A stretch of DNA of 64,000 nt from Anaerolineae bacterium (GCA_018432315.1 JAHDLB010000001.1:124001-188000); one strand, 5' to 3'. Numbered from the stretch's first letter, positions 10,092 to 19,489 are shown. Translations and numbers: made by a program. Notes: a model not told the origin generated them from the letters alone.

Positions 10092-11444
10092 ATGAAAGCC
10101 TACAAATGGCCGTTGATTTACCTCAGCGCGCTGATCGTGCTGAGCATGCTGGTCGCCGCCGGCATGGCCGGGTTCGCGTCGAAGACTGCGCGCGCGCAGG
10201 ATACCATTCAACTGACTCTGGGCTCGTGGGACGACGAGAACGGCAACATGCGCCACCTGGCCGCCATCGAGGACTTCCAGGCGGTTTATCCCGACATCGA
10301 AGTCGAGCTGGTGCCCTATGGCACCGGTAACCCGCACGCCAAGATCCTGACCTGGATCGCCGCGGGCGAGCTGCCCAACGTGTACATGGCCGACTCCAGC
10401 TACCTGCCGCTGTACGTCGAGTCGGGCGGGCTGGAGAACCTGCGCCCCTTCATCGAGGGTGAGGACGGCTTCGATCCCTACGAGGTGTTCTATCCGGGCG
10501 TGTACGAAAATGGCTTCTACCAGGGCGATCCCTACCTGCTGAACAAGGACTACAGCACGGTGGCGGTCTATGCCAACAAGAAGCTGTTCGACGCGGCGGG
10601 CATCGCGCTGCCCGAAGAGGGCTGGACGTATGACGACCTGCTCGACATCGCCATGCAGCTCACGGTGGACGCCAACGGCAACAACGCGACCAGCCCGGAC
10701 TTCGACCCGGACAACATCGTCCAGTACGGTATGGACCAGCGCCACGACTGGTGGCGCGGTTTCCAGACGGTCGTGTACTCGTTCGGGTCGCACACCATCA
10801 GCGACGACGGCACGACCTTCGACGGCTACATCAACAGTGAAGAGACGATCGCGGCGCTCCAGTGGATGCACGACGCGGTGCACGTCTACCACGTCGCGCC
10901 CACCAGCGAATTCATGGCCGCGCTGCCCAGCGGCGCCATGCAGGCGTTCTACGATGGGCAGTTCGCCATGGTGTTCGGCATGGGGCCGTGGTTCCTGGGC
11001 CAGATGGAAGAACAGCCCGGCTTCGAATACGCGATCCTGCCGATGCCCACCGGCCCCGGCGGACATCGCGGCGCGGTGTGCTGGGCCGGGTTCGGCATGT
11101 CGCCCAACAGCGACAACAAGGACGCGACCTGGCTGCTGCTGAAGGCGCTGGGCACCGAGATCGGCCAGACGCACTACAGCGAGCACGCCCTGTCGGCCAT
11201 GCCCGCCATGATGGAGGGCAAGCTCGATCATCCCTTCTGGGCGACCTTCGTCAACGAGGCCGAGTACCTGGATCCGCTGGACGACCTGAAGAGCCCGTAC
11301 TATCTCCAGTGCATCGGCGAGCCCGCGGCGTGGTACACCTCGATCTTCAGCGAGGAAAGCGCCGACATGGACATCGCCGCCTACATGAACGGAGACGTCG
11401 TGCCCACGCTGCAACAGTGCCTGGACCAGAACCTGGCGGAATAG
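10092..11444 (+). CDS. Carbohydrate ABC transporter substrate-binding protein (family 1)
   Basis: A 450-residue extracellular solute-binding protein of the MalE/UgpB class. A long hydrophobic signal sequence (residues 8-30) ends in TARAQD, giving a probable signal peptidase I site near A35. The mature part begins TIQLTLGSWDDENGNM, and the body contains QAVYPDIEVELVPYG and a segment naming aromatic residues typical of sugar clefts (YDQRHDWWRGF-like at DQRHDWWRGFQ). It delivers a sugar to the two permeases encoded next. AAGGAG sits 8 nt before ATG. A 12-bp hairpin follows the gene, as often seen where the binding protein must be made in excess. The ligand is unknown. Confidence 0.9.
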   Translation: MKAYKWPLIYLSALIVLSMLVAAGMAGFASKTARAQDTIQLTLGSWDDENGNMRHLAAIEDFQAVYPDIEVELVPYGTGNPHAKILTWIAAGELPNVYMADSSYLPLYVESGGLENLRPFIEGEDGFDPYEVFYPGVYENGFYQGDPYLLNKDYSTVAVYANKKLFDAAGIALPEEGWTYDDLLDIAMQLTVDANGNNATSPDFDPDNIVQYGMDQRHDWWRGFQTVVYSFGSHTISDDGTTFDGYINSEETIAALQWMHDAVHVYHVAPTSEFMAALPSGAMQAFYDGQFAMVFGMGPWFLGQMEEQPGFEYAILPMPTGPGGHRGAVCWAGFGMSPNSDNKDATWLLLKALGTEIGQTHYSEHALSAMPAMMEGKLDHPFWATFVNEAEYLDPLDDLKSPYYLQCIGEPAAWYTSIFSEESADMDIAAYMNGDVVPTLQQCLDQNLAE

Positions 11445-11503
11445 GCAGCGCGGCGGGTCACGCTGAGCACGCCTTGACGATCCTCACCGGGCGTGCCCAT
11501 CCA

Positions 11504-11532
11504 AACCGGGGGCGGGCCGACCGCCCCCGGTT
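11504..11532 (+). terminator. Intercistronic GC-rich hairpin after binding-protein gene
   Basis: The perfect 12-bp inverted repeat AACCGGGGGCGG / CCGCCCCCGGTT has a 5-nt loop and is followed by only a short AT stretch. It lies between the binding-protein and permease genes of one operon. Partial termination or 3'-end protection of the binding-protein mRNA is more likely than a full stop. Confidence 0.6.
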
Positions 11533-11559
11533 AATCAGGTGAGGGAAGGAGTTTGTCGG

Positions 11560-12492
11560 ATGCGATCCTCTGCCCTGCGGCCCCCGCGCCGCTCGCGGCT
11601 CACCCCGCTGGCGCGCCGGGAAGCGCTCGTCTTCTACCTGTGCATCTCGCCGTGGCTGATCGGCTTGCTGGTCTTCATGATCTACCCGATCTTCCGGTCG
11701 CTCTACCTCGCGTTCACGCGGTACCAGATCGGCCACGACCCGGTGTGGATCGGCCTGGACAACTTCCGGCGGCTGCTGGACGATGCCCTGTTCTGGAAAT
11801 CGCTGGGGGTGACGGTCCAGTACGTGATCGGGAGCGTGCCCGGCTCGAACCTGGTGGCGCTGGGCGTCGCCTTGCTGCTGGCGCAAAAGATCCGCGGCGT
11901 GGGCGTGTGGCGCACGATCTACTTCCTGCCGTCGGTGGTCAGCATCGTGGCCGTTTCGGTGATGTGGTACTACGTCTTCAACCCGCAGTACGGCATCGTC
12001 AACGGCCTGCTGGAGATGATCGGCATCGACGGGCCGGGCTGGTACACCAGCGAAACCTGGGCCATGCCGACCATCATCCTGATTAGCTGGTGGATGGTCG
12101 GCACGCAGGTCGTGATCTACCTGGCCGGGCTGAAGGGCATCCCGCAGGAGTATTACGAAGCGGTCGAGGTTGACGGCGGCGGGGTGTGGTCCAAGTTCCG
12201 GCACATCACGCTGCCGCTGCTCAGCCCGGTGATCTTCTTCAACGTGATCAACGGGTTCATCGGCGCGTTCCAGGTGTTCGACCAGGCGTTCATCCTGGGG
12301 GCGGGGTCCGGGCGGCCCAACAACGCCACGCTGACCTACATGCTGAACCTGTACAAGCAGGCGTTCGAGTACGGCGCGATGGGCTATGCGTCGTCGCTGG
12401 CGTGGGTTCTGTTCGTCATCATCATGATCCTGACGATGTTCATCCTGCGGTCGTCGTCGGTGTGGGTGTATTATGAAGCGGAGCGGAAGTGA
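11560..12492 (+). CDS. Carbohydrate ABC transporter permease, MalF/UgpA type
   Basis: A 310-residue inner-membrane permease with six TM helices beginning at YLCISPWLIGLLVFMIYP. The EAA loop that docks the ATPase reads YYEAVEVDGGGVWSKF followed by HITLPLLSP. GGAAGGAG at 11544-11551 fixes the start at ATG 11560 rather than the upstream GTG at 11539. It pairs with the unusual permease encoded one base downstream and with the binding protein upstream. No ATPase gene lies in this operon, so a shared MsmK/UgpC-like ATPase encoded elsewhere is expected. Confidence 0.92.
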   Translation: MRSSALRPPRRSRLTPLARREALVFYLCISPWLIGLLVFMIYPIFRSLYLAFTRYQIGHDPVWIGLDNFRRLLDDALFWKSLGVTVQYVIGSVPGSNLVALGVALLLAQKIRGVGVWRTIYFLPSVVSIVAVSVMWYYVFNPQYGIVNGLLEMIGIDGPGWYTSETWAMPTIILISWWMVGTQVVIYLAGLKGIPQEYYEAVEVDGGGVWSKFRHITLPLLSPVIFFNVINGFIGAFQVFDQAFILGAGSGRPNNATLTYMLNLYKQAFEYGAMGYASSLAWVLFVIIMILTMFILRSSSVWVYYEAERK

Positions 12493-12493
12493 G

Positions 12494-14443
12494 ATGACCG
12501 AGATCAGCCCCTCTGTCCAACCGGTCAAGGCCGCGCCAGCGCGCCCGCGCGGCCTGCGGCTGTCCAAGTCCGCCGGGCGCCGCGTTCGCCTGACGATCAC
12601 CTACGTGCTGCTGGTGCTGGGCGCGATCACGATGGCGTTTCCGCTCGTGTGGATGCTGCTGGCGAGCTTCAAGCCCGAATGGCAGATCCTCACCAACCCG
12701 CCGATCTGGATTCCGTCGGAATGGATTCACGCCCAGGCCGGCGACACGACCAAGGAGATCCCGCTGTGGTACGTGGACGACGCCGAGGGCGAGCGGGTGC
12801 GCGTCTTCGACATCGGCACGCGGCGTTATACGACCGTGGTGGACGTGGACGCGCTGGCTGGCGCGATGGTCGCCGTGCCGCCGGACGATCTGAGCGACGC
12901 GCGCGCCGAGGAGATCGGCGACGTGGTGTTGAACGTGCGCCGTCACAAAGATGGTGGGGAGGTCGTCGCCCTGGCGCGCGACGGGCAGAACCTGGTCGTC
13001 GCGCCGGTGGATGCCGTCGTCGAGGTCGCGCAGCGGCTGCCGCTCGACTACGTCAACAGCGGGGGCCGGGCGGCCCTGACGGTCGGCGATTTCCGCTTCC
13101 AGGCGCGCGAGCTGGAGGCCGAAGGGCTGACGGTGGTGCCGCTGGGACCGGAATCGCAGCTCACCGTCGTGGTGCCGGAGGACGCGGCGGCGGACGTGTT
13201 CCTGGTCGATCCCGAGGCGCTGGGCGATTTCGAGTATTTCCCCATCGGCGAAACCGATCTGCCGCTGTACGCCCTGGACGGTTACCCGGAGGACCAGCGT
13301 TTCATCCAGGTGGGCCTGGAAACGTGGCAGCCGGTGCTCGACCTGGACGAGGCGCTCGAATACGGGTTCACCGTCCCGACCGGCGACCTGCCAGGGACGC
13401 CGGAGATGCGCCGGTTCGAGCAGGCGACCCTGCCGGTGTACACGCTCACCGGCGAGGACGGCACGGCCCAGGAGTTCGTCCTGCTGACGCAGACCGGCCC
13501 CAACTCGATGGTGCTCCCGGTCGAGCACGCCGACACGATCCGCCTGTCCCCGCTCGAAAAGCTGGCCTTCCCGTTCGTCAAGACGGTGAACGGCGTCTCG
13601 CTGCGCTTCCTGGACGACTATTTCGAGCACGGCGAAAAGCAGAGCGTGGGCATCGTGGGCAGCCGCGTGGACATGGCGATGATGGCGCCGCAGTCGGCCA
13701 TCGACGACGCGTTCGACGTGGACAGCGGCTCGCTCGACCGCGTGCTGAAGATCCGGTTCCGCTACGAGAACTACACCGAGGCGCTCTCGCGCGATATGGG
13801 CGGGGCGACGTTCGCCACGTTTTACAAAAACTCGGTGATCGTGGTGGCGCTCAACCTGCTGGGCATCTACCTGTCGGTGACGCCGGTGGCGTATGGCTTT
13901 GCGCGGCTGCACGCGCCCGGCAAGAACACGCTGTTCCTCGTCCTGCTGGCGACGATGATGCTGCCCTTCCCGGTGCTGCTGATCCCCACCTACGAGATCT
14001 TCCGGACGCTGGGCATGATCAACACGCTGTGGCCGCTGTTCATCCGCTCGTTCTTCGGCAGCGCGTTCTTCACCTTCCTGCTGCGCCAGTTCTTCATGAA
14101 CATCCCGCGCGAGCTGGAGGAGGCGGCGCGCATCGATGGCGCCAACACGCTGCAGGTGTTGTGGAACGTGATGCTGCCGCTCAGCAAGCCGGCGCTGATG
14201 ACCATCGGGATTTTCACTTTCTGGTGGAACTGGAACTCGTTCTTCGAGCCGTTCGTGTACGTCAACAGCATCAAGAACTTCACCGTGACGTTGGGGCTGG
14301 CCTTTTTCAAGGGGCAGTACGTCTACAGCTTCCACTGGCTGATGGCCGCCGGGATGACGACGATCCTGCCGATCATCATCCTGTTCTTCTTCGCCCAACG
14401 TTACTTCATCGAAGGCATCCAGCTCACCGGGCTGAAGGGATAA
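12494..14443 (+). CDS. Carbohydrate ABC transporter permease, MalG type, with ~344-residue insertion
   Basis: The protein has 649 residues, while MalG-like permeases normally have about 280. TM1 (about 34-56) is followed by the conserved FKPEWQILTNPPIWIPSEW. The chain then leaves the family pattern at about residue 78 and rejoins it at RFRYENYTEAL (about 421-431), followed by five TMs and the EAA loop EEAARIDGANTLQV (542-555). The inserted residues 78-421 are hydrophilic, acidic and beta-rich, with repeated short segments such as DLPLYALDGYPEDQ and TLPVYTLTGEDGT, and lie on the extracytoplasmic side. The start at 12494 leaves one base after the previous stop, behind GCGGAAG. The insert may contact the binding protein or the sugar; its role is unknown. 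Confidence 0.9.
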   Translation: MTEISPSVQPVKAAPARPRGLRLSKSAGRRVRLTITYVLLVLGAITMAFPLVWMLLASFKPEWQILTNPPIWIPSEWIHAQAGDTTKEIPLWYVDDAEGERVRVFDIGTRRYTTVVDVDALAGAMVAVPPDDLSDARAEEIGDVVLNVRRHKDGGEVVALARDGQNLVVAPVDAVVEVAQRLPLDYVNSGGRAALTVGDFRFQARELEAEGLTVVPLGPESQLTVVVPEDAAADVFLVDPEALGDFEYFPIGETDLPLYALDGYPEDQRFIQVGLETWQPVLDLDEALEYGFTVPTGDLPGTPEMRRFEQATLPVYTLTGEDGTAQEFVLLTQTGPNSMVLPVEHADTIRLSPLEKLAFPFVKTVNGVSLRFLDDYFEHGEKQSVGIVGSRVDMAMMAPQSAIDDAFDVDSGSLDRVLKIRFRYENYTEALSRDMGGATFATFYKNSVIVVALNLLGIYLSVTPVAYGFARLHAPGKNTLFLVLLATMMLPFPVLLIPTYEIFRTLGMINTLWPLFIRSFFGSAFFTFLLRQFFMNIPRELEEAARIDGANTLQVLWNVMLPLSKPALMTIGIFTFWWNWNSFFEPFVYVNSIKNFTVTLGLAFFKGQYVYSFHWLMAAGMTTILPIIILFFFAQRYFIEGIQLTGLKG

Positions 14444-14455
14444 CCAGGCCACACC

Positions 14456-16786
14456 ATGCAACCACCGACCGCGACCGATTCACACCGGGCGCCGGGGGGC
14501 TGCTCCCGCGCCCTGCTGGCGATCTTCCTGCTGGCCGGGGCGGGGCTGGCCTACGAGATCGCGCTCACCCGGCTGTTCTCGCTGATGTTCCAGTATCACT
14601 ACGTCTACCTGATCGTGTCGAGCGCGGTGGCCGGGCTGAGCATCGGCGCGGCGATCGCGGCCTGGGTGCTGCGCCGGGGCGACGTCGCGTGGAGCGACCT
14701 GGCTGCGGCGGCGGTGCTGCTGGCAATCCTGCTCGTCGGGGCGGCGGTCGTGCTCTCGCAGCTTCGATCGGCTCGCCTGACGGGCGTGGCGCTGGCCGCC
14801 GCGCTGCTGCCGTTCGTGGCGATCGGCTTCCTCAACTCGGCGATCTTCGCCCGGTTTGCCGGGTCCGGCGGGGTGCTGTATGCCGCGGACCTGCTCGGCG
14901 GGGCGGTGGGATTGGTCGCGGCGCTGGGGGCGTTTCGCTGGCTGGGCGCGCTAGACGTGGTGATCGCGCTGGGGATCGTGGCCGGGCTGGCGGCGGCGAT
15001 CTTCGCCTGGAGCGCCGCGGAGCGTTCGGCGCGCTGGGCGGCGGGCGGCGCGACGCTCGCGCTGATCGCGCTGCTGGCCGCCAACCAGGCCACGGACGTG
15101 ATCGCGTTCGTGCCAGGGCGGCTGAAGGATGCCCCGCCGGACAAGACGCTGATGCACGTGCTGGCGACGGACGACAGCGCGGCGATCATCGAGACGCGTT
15201 GGGCGCCGTTCGCGCGGCTGGACGTGGTGCAGACCGCCGGCGATTCGGCGCGCTACGTGTTCACCGACGCGGGCGCGGGCAGCGTCATGATCCGCTACGA
15301 CGGCGACGACCGGCGGATCGAGTGGCTGGCGCGGGACGTGGCTTACCTGCCGTTCGCGCTGGCGCCGGAAACGACGAACAACGTCCTTATCCTGGGCGCG
15401 GGGGCGGGCCAGGATGTGTTGATGGCGCACCTGGCCGGGGCCGAGCAGATCACCGCGGTCGAGATCAACCCGGACCTCGTCGAGCTGACGCGCGACTATG
15501 GCGACTACAACGGTGACGTGTTCGACCTGCCATCCGTGCAGACCGTCGTCACCGATGGGCGCAACTACGTCGAGCGCAGCGACGCGGCGTACGATTTGAT
15601 CTACGCCAACCTGGTGTACAGCCAGGCGGCGGCCCCGGCCAGTTCCGCGCTGGCCGAGAGCTACATCTTCACGCGCGAGGCGCTGGCCGCGTACTGGGAT
15701 CACCTGTCGGAGGACGGGCGGATCGGCTTCGTGACGCATCACGGCATCGAAGGGCTGCGGCTGGTGGTCGCGGCGCTGGACATGCTCCAGCGCGAAGGGA
15801 TGACGCTCCAGCAGGCGCTCGATCACGTCTCGCTGGCCTCGCGCCAGGGGGGCGACGCCCAGGCGCGCACCTCGGTCGTGATCGTCACCCGCCAGCCGTG
15901 GGATGCTGAGTCGATCCGGGCGTACGTCGACGCCGCCCACGCGCGCGGGGCCGGCCTGCTTTACCTGCCCACCTATCAGGAGGTCGGGCTGGAAGGGCTG
16001 CGGCTGGGCGCGATGACGCTGGACGAGTACATCGCGAGCAACGCCGACGAGTTCGACTTCGAGCCGACGACCGACGACAGCCCGTTCTTCTACCAGTTCA
16101 CGCCCGGCCTGCCGGACCAGCTCAGCGATCTGCTGCTGTTCAGCGGGATTCTGGCGTTCGTTTACCTGTCGTGGGCGATGTTCTTCTTCATCCGGCGCGA
16201 CGGTCCCCACTGGAAGCGCGCCGCGCTGGTGCCCTATTTCGCGCTGTTGGGCGCAGGCTTCATGCTGGTCGAGGTGCCGCTCATCCAGCGCTTCAACCTG
16301 CTGCTCGGCCAGCCGGTGCTGGCGCTGATCGTGGTGATCGGCGGGCTGCTGTTGGGCGGCGGGCTGGGCAGCCTCGCCAGCAGCCGCTTCCCTGTGCCGT
16401 CCCTGCCGCGCCGGGCCACGCTGTTCGCGGTGCTGGTGGCAGGGGGTGTATTATCCTCGCTGGTGGTGTATCCTATCGTCATCGAGCGAGCGCTGCCGCT
16501 GGCGCTGGGCGCGCGCGTCGCCGTCACGGCGGCGGCCCTGCTGCCGCTCGGCTTCGTGATGGGCGTGCTCTTCCCCAGCGGGCTGCGCGTCGCCCACGAG
16601 GCCGATCCCGGCGGCGTGGCGGCCTTCTGGGGCGCCAACGCGGTGACCTCGGTGCTCGGCTCGGCGCTGGCGATGGCACTGGCGATCGCCACCGGTTTTT
16701 CGGCAGGGCTGGCGACCGGCGCGGCGCTCTACGCCGCCGCCGCCATCCTCGCGTGGGTGTCCTGGCCCCGCCTGTTGGAGTCCTGA
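14456..16786 (+). CDS. Membrane-fused spermidine-synthase-like protein
   Basis: A 776-residue protein with several N-terminal TM helices (from ALLAIFLLAGAGLAYEIALTRLFSL) and a central Rossmann methyltransferase-like domain. The nucleotide loop NVLILGAGAGQDVLMAHL is followed by ITAVEINPDLVELTRDYG, as in spermidine synthases. The segment TTDDSPFFYQF leads to a second TM block reaching the C-terminus. Such fusions are widespread in bacteria and are annotated as spermine/spermidine synthase-like, but few have a proven substrate. Its place in a sugar operon, 12 bp after a permease gene, is unexpected. Aminopropyl or methyl transfer at the membrane is possible but unproved. Confidence 0.82.
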   Translation: MQPPTATDSHRAPGGCSRALLAIFLLAGAGLAYEIALTRLFSLMFQYHYVYLIVSSAVAGLSIGAAIAAWVLRRGDVAWSDLAAAAVLLAILLVGAAVVLSQLRSARLTGVALAAALLPFVAIGFLNSAIFARFAGSGGVLYAADLLGGAVGLVAALGAFRWLGALDVVIALGIVAGLAAAIFAWSAAERSARWAAGGATLALIALLAANQATDVIAFVPGRLKDAPPDKTLMHVLATDDSAAIIETRWAPFARLDVVQTAGDSARYVFTDAGAGSVMIRYDGDDRRIEWLARDVAYLPFALAPETTNNVLILGAGAGQDVLMAHLAGAEQITAVEINPDLVELTRDYGDYNGDVFDLPSVQTVVTDGRNYVERSDAAYDLIYANLVYSQAAAPASSALAESYIFTREALAAYWDHLSEDGRIGFVTHHGIEGLRLVVAALDMLQREGMTLQQALDHVSLASRQGGDAQARTSVVIVTRQPWDAESIRAYVDAAHARGAGLLYLPTYQEVGLEGLRLGAMTLDEYIASNADEFDFEPTTDDSPFFYQFTPGLPDQLSDLLLFSGILAFVYLSWAMFFFIRRDGPHWKRAALVPYFALLGAGFMLVEVPLIQRFNLLLGQPVLALIVVIGGLLLGGGLGSLASSRFPVPSLPRRATLFAVLVAGGVLSSLVVYPIVIERALPLALGARVAVTAAALLPLGFVMGVLFPSGLRVAHEADPGGVAAFWGANAVTSVLGSALAMALAIATGFSAGLATGAALYAAAAILAWVSWPRLLES

Positions 16787-16816
16787 TCCGTTCTGCTCTT
16801 CGAGGAAGTACACAAC

Positions 16817-19489
16817 ATGAGACAGTGGTACAACGATCTGGCGGAAAGCCTGGCGCTGGATGGCGTCTGGCAGTTTTCACTGGGCGGCGAATCCGGCTCG
16901 ATCCGGGTGCCCGGCACGTGGGAGGCGCAGGGCTACGCGCGCCGTGTGGATGGCCCGGCGGAATACCGGCGGGACGTGCGCGTCCCGGCGGAATGGGCCG
17001 GGCGGCGCGTGCACCTGCAGTTCGACGCGGTGAGCACCTACGTCGAGGCGCAGGTCAACGGCGTGGACGTGGGCGCGCATACGGGCGCGTGGACGCCGTT
17101 CGCGTTCGACGTGACGGACGCGATCCGGCCCGGCGAGGAGAACACGATCCGCCTGGAGGTCTGGAAGCCGGGCGAGCGCTTCCCGCTGCGCGAATCGCTG
17201 GCGGGCTTTCTGCCCGACGTCGCCGTGATGTTCGGCGGCATCTGGCAGTCCGCGCGGCTGGTCGCGTTCGATGGCCCGGCGCTGAGCGCGCTGCGGGTCG
17301 CGGCCAACCCGCACAACGGCGAGGTCGTCGTCCAGGCGCTGGCCGACCACGCGGACGATCTGGCCGTGGTGATCCGGATCTACGACGCGGCGGGCCGGGA
17401 GGTCGGGGGCGCCGGGGCGCCGCTGGTCGATGGCGAGCTGGGCGGCTGGACGACCCTCCGCGACTGGCGGCCCTGGAGCCCGGCGGACCCCGCGCTGTAC
17501 ACCGCCGAGGTGACCCTGCGCGACAATCACGAGGTCGTGGCGCGCATGTCGCGGCAGTTCGGCTTCCGCGAGCTGAGCCGCGAGGGGGATCGCCTGCTGT
17601 TCAACGGCGAGCCGGTCTTCCTGCGCGGCGCGCTGAACTGGGGCTGGTATCCGGACATCCTGTGCCCGGCGCCGGACGAGCGAACCATCCGCGACGAGTT
17701 CCGCCGCATCCGCGAGTTGGGCTTCAACATGATGAAGTTGTGCCTGTACGTGCCATCGCCGCGCTACTTCGAGATCGCCGACGAGGAGGGGATGTTCCTG
17801 TGGCTGGAGCTGCCGCTCTGGCTGCCGGACGTGACGCCGCAGCTCAAGCAGCGGGCCCCGGTCGAATACGCGAACATCGTCGTCGAGGCGCAGCACCATC
17901 CCTCGGTCGTGATCTACAGCCTGGGCTGCGAGCTGGAAGCGAACGTCGAGCCGGACTGGCTCGCCGAGCTGGACGGCATCGTGCGCCACTTCACCAGCGG
18001 CGCGCTGGTGTGCGACAACAGCGGATCGGGCGAGGCGTTTGGCTGCGAGGCCGACCTGGCCGACTTCGACGATTACCATTTCTACGCGGACCTGCACTAT
18101 TTCGATCCGCTGGTCGATCATTTTCGCCGCGACTGGCGCCCGCCCCGGCCCACCATCTTCGGCGAGTTCTGCGACGCGGACGATTACCGCGACCTGGACG
18201 AGGTGATCGCGGCCTTCGGCGGCGCGGAGCCGTGGTGGCTGGCCGAGCAGAACCCGCTCCACCCGCTGAGCAAGGTCGCCTACGTCGAGCAGCGCGCGCG
18301 CATGGGCCGCATCGACGTGGGCATGAGCGACCGGGAGCTTCAGGCGTTTTCGCGCCAGCAGTCGCTGGTCATGCGCAAGGCGATCCTGGAGAAGGTGCGC
18401 GCGCGGGCCGGGATGGGCGGCTACGTGATCACCAGCCTGCGCAACACGCCGCTGGCGTCGTCGTCGCTGTTCGACGACCTGGGCCGCAGCAAATACGACC
18501 CGGCGACATTCCGGCAGTTCAATGCGGACACGGTGCTGCTGCTGGACCGGAGCCGCGCCCGGCGCTGGCTGCGCAGCGGGGACCATCCTGCGCCCGCCGA
18601 GCCGTACGCCTTTGATGCGGGCGCGCCGGTGGCGCTCGACGTGATCGCCAGCCACGCCGGGCCGCCGCTGGACGGCGGCGAGCTGGCCTGGGAGGTCCGG
18701 CGGGACGGAAAAAAAACCTTCGCGCGCGGGGCGCTGCCGGTCCCCGATCCGCTGGCGAGCGGGCGCCCGCAAAGCCTGGGCCGGATCGCGTTCGACGCGC
18801 CGGACACGGGCCGTGCCGAGACGCTGCATCTCGACGTCGTGCTGCGTGCCGGGGCGGCGGAGGTGCGCAACGCGTGGCGGCTGTGGGTCTTCCCGGCGGT
18901 GACGGCGTGGCCGGACGGGATCGCGCTGCTCGACCCGGCGGGCTGCCTGGGCGGGCTGGACGACCTGGCCGCGGCGGCGCGGCGCGTCACGCGCCCGGAC
19001 GGCGCGACGCGCGTCCTGATCGCGAGCGCGCTGCCCGGCGACGCGCTGGACTTTCTGCGCGAGGGCGGGGCGGTCCTGCTGCTGCAGCGCGGCGACGCGC
19101 CGCTGCCCGCGGACGGGCTGCCGTTCTGGCGCAACTCGGTGCTGTTCATCGGCGAGCATCCCGCCATGGACGCCTTCCCGCATGCGGGGTTCGCCGATCT
19201 CCAGTTCTACGGGCTGGCGAGCGAGTGGGCGCTGAACACCGATCGCGCTGTGGCCGAGCTGCCCGAGGCGGGCGCGGCGCGCCCGCTGCTGCGCCGGCTG
19301 AGCACCAACCAGTTCACGCTGGCCGATTACCTGGTCGAGATTCCGGTTGGGCGCGGGCGGCTGATCGCCTCGACGCTGCGCTTCCAGGGCGGCGAGGGCG
19401 ACCAGCCCTTCGGCCTGCGCGATCACCGGGCCGGGCGCTGGCTGTTGTGGCACCTGCTGAGCTATCTCGGAAGGGAACCGGGTGCCTGA
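16817..19489 (+). CDS. Glycoside hydrolase family 2 enzyme
   Basis: An 890-residue GH2-type enzyme (beta-galactosidase/glucuronidase/mannosidase class) without signal peptide. The N-terminal jelly roll begins LDGVWQF and contains VPGTWEAQGYAR and VEAQVNGVDVGAHTGAWTPF. An immunoglobulin-like domain and a TIM barrel starting LRGALNWGWYPD follow. The acid/base glutamate would be E372 in YSLGCELEANV, where most GH2 enzymes have Asn-Glu, so Asn is replaced by C371. The nucleophile is probably E450 in TIFGEFCDADD. The C-terminal region (from about 600) is an extra beta-rich part. GAGGAAG precedes the ATG. It ends the carbohydrate operon and would act in the cytoplasm on imported oligosaccharide. 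The exact sugar is not predictable. Confidence 0.88.
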   Translation: MRQWYNDLAESLALDGVWQFSLGGESGSIRVPGTWEAQGYARRVDGPAEYRRDVRVPAEWAGRRVHLQFDAVSTYVEAQVNGVDVGAHTGAWTPFAFDVTDAIRPGEENTIRLEVWKPGERFPLRESLAGFLPDVAVMFGGIWQSARLVAFDGPALSALRVAANPHNGEVVVQALADHADDLAVVIRIYDAAGREVGGAGAPLVDGELGGWTTLRDWRPWSPADPALYTAEVTLRDNHEVVARMSRQFGFRELSREGDRLLFNGEPVFLRGALNWGWYPDILCPAPDERTIRDEFRRIRELGFNMMKLCLYVPSPRYFEIADEEGMFLWLELPLWLPDVTPQLKQRAPVEYANIVVEAQHHPSVVIYSLGCELEANVEPDWLAELDGIVRHFTSGALVCDNSGSGEAFGCEADLADFDDYHFYADLHYFDPLVDHFRRDWRPPRPTIFGEFCDADDYRDLDEVIAAFGGAEPWWLAEQNPLHPLSKVAYVEQRARMGRIDVGMSDRELQAFSRQQSLVMRKAILEKVRARAGMGGYVITSLRNTPLASSSLFDDLGRSKYDPATFRQFNADTVLLLDRSRARRWLRSGDHPAPAEPYAFDAGAPVALDVIASHAGPPLDGGELAWEVRRDGKKTFARGALPVPDPLASGRPQSLGRIAFDAPDTGRAETLHLDVVLRAGAAEVRNAWRLWVFPAVTAWPDGIALLDPAGCLGGLDDLAAAARRVTRPDGATRVLIASALPGDALDFLREGGAVLLLQRGDAPLPADGLPFWRNSVLFIGEHPAMDAFPHAGFADLQFYGLASEWALNTDRAVAELPEAGAARPLLRRLSTNQFTLADYLVEIPVGRGRLIASTLRFQGGEGDQPFGLRDHRAGRWLLWHLLSYLGREPGA

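Noticed and set aside
10034-10096. 20-codon frame (MRRMFRQVGS...) after a strong AAAGGAGG, ending on the start of the 10092 gene
   Set aside because: The Shine-Dalgarno sequence is 17 nt from the ATG, too far for efficient use, and the peptide shows no attenuator or leader-peptide pattern.
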